DNA of 64,000 nucleotides from Candidatus Amarobacter glycogenicus. GTDB lineage: Bacteria; Chloroflexota; Dehalococcoidia; Tepidiformales; Tepidiformaceae. Both the position numbers and the translations under genes were made by a program. Shown piece after piece: positions 1 to 8,779 of the stretch. Below the pieces are notes generated by a model. It made no database searches, was not told where the DNA came from, and saw only the letters and a list, made by a program, of their open reading frames with translations. The stretch covers positions 62,001-126,000 of the forward strand of contig JADJZF010000011.1 in the NCBI GenBank assembly GCA_016719395.1. The letters are read 5' to 3'. Positions within the stretch are counted from its first letter, which is position 1; each line of letters begins with the position of its first letter.

Positions 1-34
1 ATCTAGTCCCGGCCTATGCCGGCAGGGGTTCCGC

Positions 35-544
35 ATGGACAAGGCAGTCGAAGCACTGGGTCTCAACCTTCCGCAGCTGATTGCGCAGGTCGTGAACTTC
101 TTCGTCCTGCTCTTCGTGCTCAGGCTGGTGGCCTACAAGCCCATCCTGAAGATGCTCGATGAGCGGAAGCAGAAGATCGCTGAAGGGTTGAACGCCGCGG
201 AAATCGCTCGCGCCGAGGCTGCCTCGGCTCAGGCGAACATCCAGGCGCAACTCGATACCGCGCGCAAGGAAGGCCAGGAGATCGTGGCTGGTGCCCAGGG
301 CATTGCCACGCGAATCCAGGCCGATGCCCGCGAGCAATCGGCGAAGGATCGTGATGCCGCCCTCGAACGGGCCCGCATCGAGATCCAGCAAGAGCGCGAC
401 CGCGCCATCTCGGACCTCCGGGGCGAATTTGCCGATATCACGGTGAAAGCAGCCGAAAAGGTCATCAACCAGTCGCTCGACCGGCAGTCTCATCAGCGCG
501 TCATCGATGAGACCCTCGCCGAGTCGAACTTCAGCGGGAACTAA
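35..544 (+). CDS. atpF: F-type ATP synthase subunit b
   Basis: The 169-residue protein is the peripheral-stalk b subunit, which ties the membrane Fo part to the F1 head. One hydrophobic segment at about residues 13-34 (around QVVNFFVLLFVL) is followed by a long charged, Ala-rich helix typical of the b-subunit dimer. The length is normal for bacteria. It is the first gene seen of the operon, and atpH starts 2 nt after its stop. The 34 bases before it include a possible stop (TAG at 4-6) of an upstream gene that would be expected to be atpE, but too little is visible to say. The start ATG at 35 is preceded by a G-rich stretch that can serve as ribosome-binding site. Confidence 0.95.
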   Translation: MDKAVEALGLNLPQLIAQVVNFFVLLFVLRLVAYKPILKMLDERKQKIAEGLNAAEIARAEAASAQANIQAQLDTARKEGQEIVAGAQGIATRIQADAREQSAKDRDAALERARIEIQQERDRAISDLRGEFADITVKAAEKVINQSLDRQSHQRVIDETLAESNFSGN

Positions 545-546
545 CG

Positions 547-1080
547 ATGGCAGACGTCGCCGCGGCGAAACGCTACGCACAGGCAGCCTTCGGCATCGCC
601 CGGGATTCGGGTACCCTCGCCACCTGGCGGGCCGAACTCGCGGATGTCGCGGCAGTCCTGGCGGATTCGCAGCTCGCGCCGGTGTTGGCCAACGCCAGCC
701 TCCCTATCGAGACGCGATTGGCCATGGTCGAAAGGACGCTCGCCGTCTCGCCGATGGTCTTGAACCTGGCGAAGCTGCTCGTCCAGAAGGGGCGCTCGCT
801 CGATGCCGGCGCAGTGGCCAGTGCGTTCACGCGCATGGCCGATGAGAACGAAGGCATCGCCCACGCCCAGGTGACCACCGCGGTGGAGCTCTCGTCCGAC
901 CAACTGAACGCGATCGCTTCGCGCCTGAGTTCATCGCTCGGCAAAGACGTTCGCGCCACCAGCGTGGTCGACCCCGGCATCATCGGGGGCGTCGTCGTCA
1001 AAGTCGGAGACCGGTTGGTCGATGGCAGCGTCAAATCCCGGCTCAAGCGGCTCCGCCGCGAGCTGGAGGGCGCCCGCTAA
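547..1080 (+). CDS. atpH: F-type ATP synthase subunit delta
   Basis: The 177-residue protein matches the delta (OSCP) subunit, which sits on top of F1 and connects it to the b stalk. The N-terminal helical domain begins AAAKRYAQAAFGIA, and the C-terminal part contains the family-typical VVDPGIIGGVVVKVGDRLVDGS followed by a basic helix that ends the protein. The start lies 2 nt after atpF, which implies translational coupling, and atpA follows after 41 nt. Nothing is unusual. Confidence 0.95.
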   Translation: MADVAAAKRYAQAAFGIARDSGTLATWRAELADVAAVLADSQLAPVLANASLPIETRLAMVERTLAVSPMVLNLAKLLVQKGRSLDAGAVASAFTRMADENEGIAHAQVTTAVELSSDQLNAIASRLSSSLGKDVRATSVVDPGIIGGVVVKVGDRLVDGSVKSRLKRLRRELEGAR

Positions 1081-1121
1081 GGCGGGCGGACTCATTGAGT
1101 TGGAAGAAGAGGTAGGCCGGA

Positions 1122-2624
1122 ATGGCAGTACGCGCTGAAGAGATTGCGTCCATCCTGCGGGAGCAGATTGAGGGCTTTGGCACCTCCGTCGCCGCCACCG
1201 ATGTCGGTACCGTCATCGAAGCCGGCGACGGCGTTGCCCGCATCCACGGCCTGTCCGGCGCCATGCTCTCCGAACTCCTCGAGTTCGGAAACGGCTCCAT
1301 GGGTATCGCGCTGAACCTCGAAGAGGAATCCGTCAGCGCCGTGGTCCTTGGCGATTACTCCGACATCAAGGAAGGCGACGAGGTCCGCTCCACCGGCCGC
1401 GTCATCGAAGTCCCCGTCGGCGACGCCATGATCGGTCGCGTGGTTGACCCGCTCGGCAACCCGATCGACGGCAAAGGCCCCATCAACACGACGCGGACCC
1501 GGCCGATCGAACGCATCGCTCCCGGCGTCACCCTCCGCAAGAGCGTGAACCAGCCCGTCCAGACGGGCATCAAGTCAATCGACGCGATGTTCCCAATCGG
1601 GCGCGGCCAGCGCGAACTCATCATCGGTGACCGTTCTACCGGCAAGACCGCCATCGCCCTCGACACCATCATCAACCAGAAGGGCGGCGACCTGATCTGC
1701 ATCTACGTCGCCATCGGCCAGAAGGCCGCCAAGGTCGCCCAGGTCGTCGGTATCCTCGAAGAGAACGGGGCGATGGAACACACCATCGTCGTGGCTGCCA
1801 ATGCCTCCGATTCGGCAGCCCTCCAGTACCTCGCTCCCTACACTGGCTGCACCATGGGCGAAGAGATCATGGAGTCTGGGCGCGACGCCCTCATTGTCTA
1901 CGACGACCTGAGCAAGCATGCCTGGGCCTACCGCCAGATGTCGCTCCTCCTCCGCCGCCCTCCCGGGCGCGAGGCCTACCCGGGCGACGTCTTCTACCTC
2001 CACAGCCGCCTTCTCGAACGCGCCGCCCGCCTCGAAGCCGGCGGTTCCCTCAGCGCACTCCCCATCATCGAGACGCAGGCGAACGACGTTTCGGCCTACA
2101 TCCCGACGAACGTCATCTCCATCACCGACGGCCAGATCTACCTGGAGTCGGACCTCTTTAACAGCGGTATCCGCCCGGCAATCAACACCGGCCTCTCCGT
2201 CAGCCGCGTGGGTTCTTCGGCCCAGACCAAGGCGATGAAGTCGGTCTCCGGCGGCCTCAAGGGCGACATGTCCCAGTATCGAGAACTCGCCGCCTTCGCC
2301 CAGTTCGGCACCAGTGACCTCGACGCCGCCACCCGGCGCCAGCTCGAACGCGGCCAGCGCGCGACCGAAGTGCTGAAGCAGGACCAGTTCACCCCGCTCA
2401 GCCTCGCCGAGGAAGTGGTCGTCATCAACGCCCTCACCGGCGGCGCCCTCGACGACGTGCCGGTGAGCAAGGTTCGTGCCTTCGAAAACGAACTCCGCAA
2501 GTACCTCGGCAGCAATGAACGCGACCTGATGGCCGAAATCCAGGCGACCCCGGTGATGACGCCGGAACTCTCAGAGCGCGTGAAAAAGGTCCTCCAGACC
2601 TTCAAGGACACCGTCCCCTACTAG
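1122..2624 (+). CDS. atpA: F-type ATP synthase subunit alpha
   Basis: The 500-residue alpha subunit is the non-catalytic nucleotide-binding subunit of F1. The P-loop GDRSTGKT is at residues 169-176, and the conserved LPIIETQANDVSAYIPTNVIS stretch and the C-terminal helical domain are complete. Length and domain order are normal. The start ATG is preceded by a purine-rich GAAGAAGAGG ribosome-binding region. The gene lies between atpH and atpG in the usual order. Confidence 0.97.
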   Translation: MAVRAEEIASILREQIEGFGTSVAATDVGTVIEAGDGVARIHGLSGAMLSELLEFGNGSMGIALNLEEESVSAVVLGDYSDIKEGDEVRSTGRVIEVPVGDAMIGRVVDPLGNPIDGKGPINTTRTRPIERIAPGVTLRKSVNQPVQTGIKSIDAMFPIGRGQRELIIGDRSTGKTAIALDTIINQKGGDLICIYVAIGQKAAKVAQVVGILEENGAMEHTIVVAANASDSAALQYLAPYTGCTMGEEIMESGRDALIVYDDLSKHAWAYRQMSLLLRRPPGREAYPGDVFYLHSRLLERAARLEAGGSLSALPIIETQANDVSAYIPTNVISITDGQIYLESDLFNSGIRPAINTGLSVSRVGSSAQTKAMKSVSGGLKGDMSQYRELAAFAQFGTSDLDAATRRQLERGQRATEVLKQDQFTPLSLAEEVVVINALTGGALDDVPVSKVRAFENELRKYLGSNERDLMAEIQATPVMTPELSERVKKVLQTFKDTVPY

Positions 2625-2714
2625 GACGCATCGAACACCCACACGGCCGGCATTTCCGCCGGCCGGCCGCACTGACGGTCCTGCCGTCGCCACCACCGGG
2701 GTCGGGAACGGGCT

Positions 2715-3590
2715 ATGCCAACCATCCGCCAGCTGAAGCGCCGCATCCAGAGCGTGAAGAACACGGCGAAGATCACGAACGCCCTGCAGTTGGTGGCGGC
2801 ATCGAAGATGCGGCGCGCCCAGGACCGTGCCGGTCAGGCCAAGCCGTACGCAGAGAAACTTCGCGTCGTGCTCGCCGGGCTCGCAAGCCAGTCGCAGGGC
2901 GAAGGCGATGAGGTCCTCCACCCGCTCCTCGAAACGCGCCCCGTGCGCAACATCGCCGTCCTCCACATCACCCCGGACCGCGGTCTTTGCGGTGGCCTGA
3001 ACTCCAACATCAACCGCAGCGGCGGCACCTTCGTCGCCATGCAGCACGAACCCGTGCAGGTTGTCGCCGTCGGAAAGAAGGGCCGTGAGTTCTTCACCCG
3101 CGCTCACGTCCACATCTCCGCGGAATTCACCGATCTCGGCGACTATCCGGCGCAGGCAGACACGCTCGCGATCGCGCGCCTCATCATCGAGGACTACCTC
3201 AACGGCGTGGTCGACCGCGTCTACGTTAGCTTCGCCCAATTCGTTTCCACCGCCACTCAGCGCCCTACCGTGCGCCAGCTCCTCCCGATCGAGCCGCCGG
3301 AGATGGAAGGCGATTCCGAGGCCTTTCTCTCCGACTACATCTTCGAGCCCGCCCCAGGCGTTGTCCTCGCACGCCTGCTCCCGCGCTACATCGAAATGCA
3401 GATCTACGAGGCCATTCTCCAGAACGCGGCGAGCTTCCAATCGGCCCAGATGGTGGCGATGAAGAACGCCACAGACAACGCGAACGACATCACGCGCGAA
3501 CTGACGTTGACCTACAACAAGGCGCGCCAGGAACAGATCACCAAGGAACTGCTCGATATCGTCGGCGGCGCCGCCGCACTGGAGGGCTAG
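2715..3590 (+). CDS. atpG: F-type ATP synthase subunit gamma
   Basis: The 291-residue gamma subunit forms the rotating central shaft of F1. It has the characteristic N-terminal RQLKRRIQSVKNTAKITNA segment, the middle DRGLCGGLNSNI motif, and the C-terminal MKNATDNANDI helix that inserts into the alpha3beta3 ring. A 90-nt gap separates it from atpA. Downstream the operon is interrupted: instead of atpD come a HAD phosphatase, whose start codon lies 1 nt after the atpG stop, and an enoyl-CoA-hydratase-like gene. Confidence 0.96.
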   Translation: MPTIRQLKRRIQSVKNTAKITNALQLVAASKMRRAQDRAGQAKPYAEKLRVVLAGLASQSQGEGDEVLHPLLETRPVRNIAVLHITPDRGLCGGLNSNINRSGGTFVAMQHEPVQVVAVGKKGREFFTRAHVHISAEFTDLGDYPAQADTLAIARLIIEDYLNGVVDRVYVSFAQFVSTATQRPTVRQLLPIEPPEMEGDSEAFLSDYIFEPAPGVVLARLLPRYIEMQIYEAILQNAASFQSAQMVAMKNATDNANDITRELTLTYNKARQEQITKELLDIVGGAAALEG

Positions 3591-3591
3591 C

Positions 3592-4245
3592 CTGGCCGGG
3601 TTTGCAGCGGTCATCTTTGATATGGACGGCGTCCTTGTGGACGGCGAGCCGCTGCATTTCGAGACGGTCAACGAGCTCCTCGGCCGCGAAGGCAAGTCCA
3701 TCTCCCTCGAACAGTACAAACCCTACATGGGCACCAAGACCGGCTGGGCCGACATGATCGAGGACTTCCAGCTCTCGCAGCCCCGCGAGCACTATTCGCC
3801 TATCTACCGCGACCTTGTGCTCGCCCGCTACCGCGAACGATCAGAAGCCCTGCCCGGCGCCCTCTCCGTCGTGACGGCCCTCCGCCTGAGCGGCCAGCGC
3901 CTGGCTGTGGCGTCCTCTTCCATTCGCCCGTGGGTCGAAGCGTGCCTCGACAAGATCGGCCTTGGCTCGGCATTCGAACTGCTCATCACGGGCAGCGAAA
4001 TCGAAAACGGCAAGCCAGACCCAGAGATCTACCTGCTCGCGGCCGAGCGCCTCGGGGTCGATCCGAAGGCGTGCCTCGCCTTTGAAGATGCGCCTGCCGG
4101 AATCGAGTCCGCCAGGGCTGCCGGCATGACTGTCTGGGCAGTACGCACTGAGTACACGCGCGGGCTGGCCCTTCCAGGACCGGACCGCGAGTTCGAATCG
4201 CTCGCTGACGTGGACATCACGGACATCCTGGGGGTGGCTGCATGA
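3592..4245 (+). CDS. HAD-superfamily phosphatase (beta-phosphoglucomutase-like), CTG start
   Basis: This is a haloacid-dehalogenase-fold phosphatase or phosphomutase of subfamily IA. Motif I is FDMDGVLVDG, motif II the Ser in VASSSI, motif III the Lys in ENGKPDPEIY, and motif IV FEDAPAGI, so the catalytic set is complete. The first in-frame ATG (3622) falls inside motif I and would remove the nucleophile Asp. The only upstream start-like codon in frame is CTG at 3592, preceded by GGAGGG at 3581-3586 with 5-nt spacing. With that start the protein is 217 residues and the nucleophile is Asp10. It overlaps the next gene by ATGA. The substrate is unknown; the family includes phosphoglycolate phosphatase and beta-phosphoglucomutase. 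Confidence 0.85.
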   Translation: MAGFAAVIFDMDGVLVDGEPLHFETVNELLGREGKSISLEQYKPYMGTKTGWADMIEDFQLSQPREHYSPIYRDLVLARYRERSEALPGALSVVTALRLSGQRLAVASSSIRPWVEACLDKIGLGSAFELLITGSEIENGKPDPEIYLLAAERLGVDPKACLAFEDAPAGIESARAAGMTVWAVRTEYTRGLALPGPDREFESLADVDITDILGVAA

Positions 4246-4982
4246 CCGCACTCGTCACCCGCACCGATGTGGACGGCGTCGCGACGCTGACCCTGAATCG
4301 TCCCGAGTCCCTGAACGCGCTCAGTCCCTCGATGTTCGTCGAGCTCCGAGCTCACGTGGATTCCATTTCCGGCGCCACGGACACGATCGGCTGCGTGGTC
4401 CTTCGTGGCGCCGGGCGATCCTTTTCTGCGGGGAACGACATCAAGGCCATCCAGGGCGGCGACCGTGCGCCTTCGGCTCACTTCCAGGCCGAGACAATCG
4501 ATGCCATCGAGGCGCTGCCGCAGCCGGTCATCGCCCAGGTGCAGGGCCATTGCTACACCGGCGCGCTCGAACTCGCGCTGGGTTGCGACTTCATCGTCGC
4601 AGGCGAATCGGCACGCTTCGCCGATACCCACGGCAAATGGTCCATGACTCCCACCTGGGGCATGAGCCAGCGTTTGCCCCGCCGGGTTGGCGCGGCTCGC
4701 GCCAAGCAGATGATGTTCACCGGCACGCCTCTCAGCGGCCGCGAAGCAGTCGAGGCCGGCCTGGCCAACCTGTGTGTCGCCGATGATGGGCTCGAAAGCA
4801 CGGTGGCCGGCATGGCCGCCACGATCATCGCGAACTCGTGGCACACGCTGCGGGCGGATAAACAACTGGTGAACGAAGGCCAGCAGTTCACGCTCCGCGA
4901 GGGGCTGGCTTACGAACGTCGAACAAGCCCGGGCGCAGGCCCGGACATGGCCGAACGCCTGAAAGCGTTCGGAGCACGGTAA
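4242..4982 (+). CDS. enoyl-CoA hydratase/isomerase family protein
   Basis: The 246-residue crotonase-fold protein has the acyl-CoA and oxyanion-hole elements: RGAGRSFSAGNDIKAI near residues 55-70 and HCYTGALELALGCD at 103-116. Glu110 matches the first catalytic Glu of hydratases (Glu144 in rat ECH). The second (Glu164) is absent: the corresponding FADTHGKWS segment has no Glu. It may therefore be an isomerase, hydrolase or other crotonase rather than a standard hydratase. It overlaps the HAD gene by 4 nt and is followed 17 nt later by atpD, so it should be co-transcribed with the ATP synthase genes, which is an unusual place for it. Confidence 0.85.
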   Translation: MTALVTRTDVDGVATLTLNRPESLNALSPSMFVELRAHVDSISGATDTIGCVVLRGAGRSFSAGNDIKAIQGGDRAPSAHFQAETIDAIEALPQPVIAQVQGHCYTGALELALGCDFIVAGESARFADTHGKWSMTPTWGMSQRLPRRVGAARAKQMMFTGTPLSGREAVEAGLANLCVADDGLESTVAGMAATIIANSWHTLRADKQLVNEGQQFTLREGLAYERRTSPGAGPDMAERLKAFGAR

Positions 4983-4999
4983 CCCCCGGAGGTTCTCCA

Positions 5000-6412
5000 A
5001 TGGTCATGACAGCCACCAACACGGGACGAGTCGTCCAGATCATCGGTACGGTGCTCGATATCGAGTTCCCGCCAGGCCAGCTTCCGGCGATCAACAACGC
5101 GGTCAACGTCATCCGCGATGACGGCACCCCGCTGGTCACCGAAGTCCAGCAGCACCTCGGCAACAACTGGGTGCGCTGCCTCGCGATGGACAGCACCGAC
5201 GGCCTCCGCCGGAACACGACCGCGGTCGATACCGGCGCCGCCATCGCCGTCCCCGTCGGCGAGCTCTCGCTCGGACGGATGTTTAACGTCCTCGGAAACC
5301 CGATCGACAACCTGCCCGCGCCGGAAGGTGGCCCGAAGTGGGGAATCCACCGCAAGCCGCCCTCCTTCGAAGAGCAGGAGACCGCTCCTTCCGTCCTCGA
5401 AACGGGTATCAAGGTCATCGACCTCATCGCCCCGCTTGTGCGCGGCGGTAAGGTCGGCCTCTACGGTGGCGCCGGCGTGGGCAAGACGGTCGTCATCCAG
5501 GAACTCATCTCCAACATTGCCCGCGAACACGGCGGTTACTCCGTCTTCGCCGGCGTGGGCGAGCGTTCCCGCGAAGGCAACGACCTCTGGCACGAAATGA
5601 AGGACTCGGGCGTGCTCCCCAAGATGGCCATGGTCTTCGGCCAGATGAACGAGCCCCCCGGAGTGCGTCTCCGCGTCGCCCTCACCGGCCTCACCATGGC
5701 CGAGTACTTCCGCGATGAAGAAGGCCGCGACGTCCTCTTCTTCGTCGACAACATCTATCGCTACACGCTCGCCGGCATGGAAGTGTCCGCGCTCCTCGGG
5801 CGCATGCCCTCCGCCGTGGGCTACCAGCCGACGCTCGCGACCGAAATGGGCGACCTGGAAGAGCGCATCACCTCCACCAGGAAGGGCTCGATCACCTCGT
5901 TCCAGGCCATCTACGTGCCCGCCGACGACTACACCGACCCGGGCGTCGCCACCACTTTCGGCCACCTCGATGCGGTCGTCGCCCTCGAACGCGCCCTCGC
6001 CGAGCAGGCGCTCTTCCCCGCCATGGACCCGCTGACCTCGTTCTCCCGCGCTCTCGAGCCGCGCATCGTTGGCCAGGAGCACTACGAGGTTGCCCGCGGC
6101 GTCCAGAGCGTCCTCCAGCGCTACAAGGACCTCCAGGACATCATCGCCATCCTCGGTCTCGATGAACTCTCTGATGACGACAAACTGGCCGTGGCCCGCG
6201 CTCGCAAGATCCAGCGCTTCCTCACCCAGCCCATGTTCGTTGCTGAGCAGTTCACCGGCACCCCGGGCGCCTACGTTGCCGTCCGCGAAACGGTCCGCTG
6301 ATTTAAGGAAATCCTCGACGGCCAGCACGACGGCCTCCCCGAGCAGGCCTTCTACATGGTCGGCAACATCGAAAGCGCGGTCGAAAAGGGCCGTCAGCTG
6401 GCGGAGGGCTAG
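5000..6412 (+). CDS. atpD: F-type ATP synthase subunit beta, interrupted by in-frame TGA
   Basis: This is the catalytic beta subunit of F1. The P-loop GGAGVGKT is at residues 156-163 and the catalytic Glu lies in GVGERSREGND. The frame meets a TGA at 6299-6301 after VAVRETVR, giving 433 residues. The same frame then continues for 36 codons (FKEILDG, then FYMVGNIESAVEKG) to a TAG at 6410-6412. These are the normal conserved last residues of AtpD, and the total would be 470 residues, the usual length. The TGA stands where other beta subunits have Gly (ETVRGFKEI), so a GGA-to-TGA change or sequencing error is the simplest reading. Also slightly odd is RYTLAGMEV where most species have RFTQAGSEV. 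The start ATG has GGAGG 7 nt upstream. Confidence 0.9.
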
Positions 6413-6415
6413 GCC

Positions 6416-6853
6416 ATGCCGCTCACGGTCGAAGTTGTGACCGCCGAGCGCGTTGTCCGCGTCGAACAAGGCGTGGATGTCCTCGTCGCGCCCGGAAGCG
6501 AAGGCCAACTCGCCATCCTCCCGAAGCACGCGGCCTTGATGACGACGCTCGACCACGGCGAACTCATCATTCGGCGCGCGCAACAGGAAGAAACGTTCGC
6601 TCTCACCGGCGGCTTCATGGAAGTCTCCCGCGACAAGGTAACCATCCTTGCCGATACCGCGGAGGCGGCCGAAGAGATCGACATCGCCCGCGCTGAAGCC
6701 GCGCGGGCGCGTGCGGAAGAGCGCCTCAAGCGCGGTCGCGAGCAGTCTGCCCGTGACGTCGATATGGCGCGTGCGGCAGGCGCGCTCCAGCGGTCACTCC
6801 TGCGCTTGCGCGTCGCCCAGCGACGTCGGCGTCCCGGCCCGCCCCGGGTGTAG
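6416..6853 (+). CDS. atpC: F-type ATP synthase subunit epsilon
   Basis: The 145-residue epsilon subunit regulates and couples F1 rotation. The N-terminal beta-sandwich (LTVEVVTAERVV, then APGSEGQLAILPKHA) is followed by a two-helix C-terminal domain rich in Ala, Arg and Glu. It starts 3 nt after the natural stop of atpD, which supports atpD being read through to 6412 in the intact operon. It is the last gene of the ATP synthase operon and is followed by a clear intrinsic terminator. Confidence 0.95.
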   Translation: MPLTVEVVTAERVVRVEQGVDVLVAPGSEGQLAILPKHAALMTTLDHGELIIRRAQQEETFALTGGFMEVSRDKVTILADTAEAAEEIDIARAEAARARAEERLKRGREQSARDVDMARAAGALQRSLLRLRVAQRRRRPGPPRV

Positions 6854-6869
6854 TCCCCGAGTTCACGTC

Positions 6870-6900
6870 AAAGGCCCGCCATCTGGCGGGCCTTTTGCTT
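6870..6900 (+). terminator. intrinsic terminator of the atp operon
   Basis: The arms AAGGCCCGCC (6871-6880) and GGCGGGCCTT (6885-6894) pair perfectly around a 4-nt loop (ATCT) and run into a T-rich tail (TTTTGCTT). The hairpin lies 17 nt after the atpC stop and separates the operon from the convergent DinB-like gene. Confidence 0.9.
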
Positions 6901-6924
6901 GGCTGTTCTCACGGGCGTTGAGCG

Positions 6925-7389
6925 TCACGCATGGCTCTCAAGTTCGGCAAGGTGTTCGCGGTGGTGTTCGCCGAGACTGCCGAAGTAGTCGGCGTGCGCG
7001 GCCAGTTCGCCATCGGTCACGGTTGTCAGGAACTCCACCATCCGCGTGTGTGCCGTTGCAGAGCGTTCGAGTACTGCTTCGGCAGTCTGGCTCCGCGCCC
7101 AGGCCGCTTCTCTCGCATTGTGAACCTCAAAGTGCGGCCATTCGTCGTCAGGCGCATATCCGCTGCCGAAGCTCCAGCCCCGGGGTAACTCCTGGTGGCG
7201 GAACAGTCCGGTGACTGCGCCTTCGACGGCTTCGTCCCAGAAGGCTACGTGTGCCACGAGCTCCTTCGCCGTCCACCCCTGCCGTAGCCGCGTCTCAAGT
7301 CCAGTAACGCCCAGCGTATCCACTGCGGCCCGGAACGGCGCCCATGCGGCCTCAATCCGGTCGAGCATTCGTTCGTTCGCCTCACTCAT
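6925..7389 (-). CDS. DinB-like four-helix-bundle protein
   Basis: The 154-residue protein resembles the DinB / ClbS / DfsB type of small four-helix-bundle proteins. The segment WTAKELVAHVAFWDEAVE (residues 39-56) is the characteristic first metal-binding helix with His47. A C-terminal HHREHL (His142, His143, His146) can supply the remaining metal ligands. Members act as thiol-dependent transferases or hydrolases or have no known role, so no reaction is assigned. It is convergent with atpC and divergent from murA. The start was chosen as the ATG giving the MSEANERMLDRIE N-terminus. Confidence 0.7.
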   Translation of the reverse strand: MSEANERMLDRIEAAWAPFRAAVDTLGVTGLETRLRQGWTAKELVAHVAFWDEAVEGAVTGLFRHQELPRGWSFGSGYAPDDEWPHFEVHNAREAAWARSQTAEAVLERSATAHTRMVEFLTTVTDGELAAHADYFGSLGEHHREHLAELESHA

Positions 7390-7506
7390 GCACTTTCGCC
7401 CACGTTCAAGTCTCGCTCCAAGCCTAACACCAGGCGCAGTGACCTCAGGTCGTCTCCTGTCGCGTGTTCGCCCGATGCCGATGCACGCCATAGACTGGCC
7501 AGAAGG

Positions 7507-8778
7507 ATGACTACCCGTGTACGCGGTGCCAGGCTCGTGGTGGAAGGGGGCGTTGTCCTCAGCGGTTCCATTGGCATCTCCGGCGCCAAGAACCATGCAC
7601 TCGCGGCAATGTGCGCGGCGCTCCTGACCGATGAAGACCTCATCCTGGAGAACGTCCCGGATATCAGCGATGTCGAATCCCTCGGCGCACTCCTCGTAAG
7701 CCTCGGTGCGCAGGTTGACCGTCTCCCGAATGGTTCGCTGCGGCTGAACTGCAGCCGGGTGAATATGTTCGAGGCGCCGACCGACCTCATCAGCGAGAAC
7801 CGTGCGTCGTTCCAGGTGATGGGCCCACTCCTCGGCCGCCACGGTTACGCTGCATCCGCTCCTCCGGGGGGCGATGTCATCGGCCAGCGCCCGATCGATG
7901 TCCATCTCTCCGGCTTCGAAGCCATGGGCGCCGTCGTTACCCGCGAAGGCGAACGCTACGTCACCAGCGCACCGCAAGGTCTGCGCGGCGCGCGCGTCTT
8001 CATGGACTATCCCTCCGTCTCCGGTACGCAGAACGTGATGATGGCGGCTACCCTCGCGAGGGGGCACACCACCATCGTCAACGCCGCGACCGAACCCGAA
8101 GTGCAGGAGCTCGCAAACCTCCTGAACGGCATGGGCGCCAGGATATCCGGGATCGGCAGCCAGATGCTGGAAGTCGAAGGCGTCGAAGCCGTCCACGGCA
8201 CCAATGCCCGCGTTATGCCGGACCGGATCGAGACCGGCACCTGGGCGATCGCCGCGGTGATGACTGGCGGCGACGTCGAGCTCAACGAGGTACCCACCGG
8301 GTGCCTTGATGCACTCCTCACGCAACTTCGGCCCGCCGGCGCCGACATCGAGGAGCACGGCAACTCCCTCCGCGTACGCCGGGCCGGGCCGATTCGGGCC
8401 ATCAGCTTCCAGGCTTTACCGTATCCGGGCCTCGCCACGGACCTCCACGCGCCGATGGCCGCCTTGCTAACCCAGGCGAATGGTGTTTCCATAATTCATG
8501 AGCGGGTGTTCGACAACCGCATGCTGTATGTGAGCGAACTGCGAAAGATGGGGGCCGAGATCGTCAGCACCGGGTCCTCAGCTATCGTTTCGGGCCCAAC
8601 GCCGTTGCATGGCGCTCGGGTCCGCGCTCTTGATGTTCGAGCCGGCGCGGCGGTGCTCCTCGCGGCCCTCGTCGCGACGGGCACAACCATCATCGATGAC
8701 GTGTACCACCTTGACCGGGGGTACGAACGCCTTACGGAGAAACTCCGCGGGCTGGGTGTGGAAGTAGAACGGAACTGA
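7507..8778 (+). CDS. murA: UDP-N-acetylglucosamine 1-carboxyvinyltransferase (Asp active site)
   Basis: MurA transfers enolpyruvate from PEP to UDP-GlcNAc, the first committed step of peptidoglycan synthesis. The 423-residue length and two-domain inside-out barrel pattern are normal. SGAKNHALAA (residues 25-34) holds the conserved Lys28/Asn29. The loop that normally reads PPGGC carries Asp instead (PPGGDVIG, Asp123). That position is Cys115 in E. coli; Asp there is known from Mycobacterium, Chlamydia and Borrelia and makes the enzyme insensitive to fosfomycin. The MreB-like gene begins 1 nt after the stop, so the two cell-envelope genes are co-transcribed. Confidence 0.95.
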   Translation: MTTRVRGARLVVEGGVVLSGSIGISGAKNHALAAMCAALLTDEDLILENVPDISDVESLGALLVSLGAQVDRLPNGSLRLNCSRVNMFEAPTDLISENRASFQVMGPLLGRHGYAASAPPGGDVIGQRPIDVHLSGFEAMGAVVTREGERYVTSAPQGLRGARVFMDYPSVSGTQNVMMAATLARGHTTIVNAATEPEVQELANLLNGMGARISGIGSQMLEVEGVEAVHGTNARVMPDRIETGTWAIAAVMTGGDVELNEVPTGCLDALLTQLRPAGADIEEHGNSLRVRRAGPIRAISFQALPYPGLATDLHAPMAALLTQANGVSIIHERVFDNRMLYVSELRKMGAEIVSTGSSAIVSGPTPLHGARVRALDVRAGAAVLLAALVATGTTIIDDVYHLDRGYERLTEKLRGLGVEVERN

Positions 8779-8779
8779 A

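Noticed and set aside
6299..6301. TGA in atpD as a selenocysteine codon
   Set aside because: The position is Gly in other beta subunits, there is no catalytic Cys role, and I see no convincing SECIS hairpin with a G-containing loop at the right distance.
6299..6301. TGA read as Gly throughout the genome (as in Gracilibacteria)
   Set aside because: TGA ends many genes here normally, including overlapping ATGA junctions, so global recoding is ruled out.
4910..6583. 557-codon open frame on the - strand across atpD
   Set aside because: It is antisense to a complete, conserved atpD and its protein has no family pattern; long antisense frames are expected in GC-rich genes.
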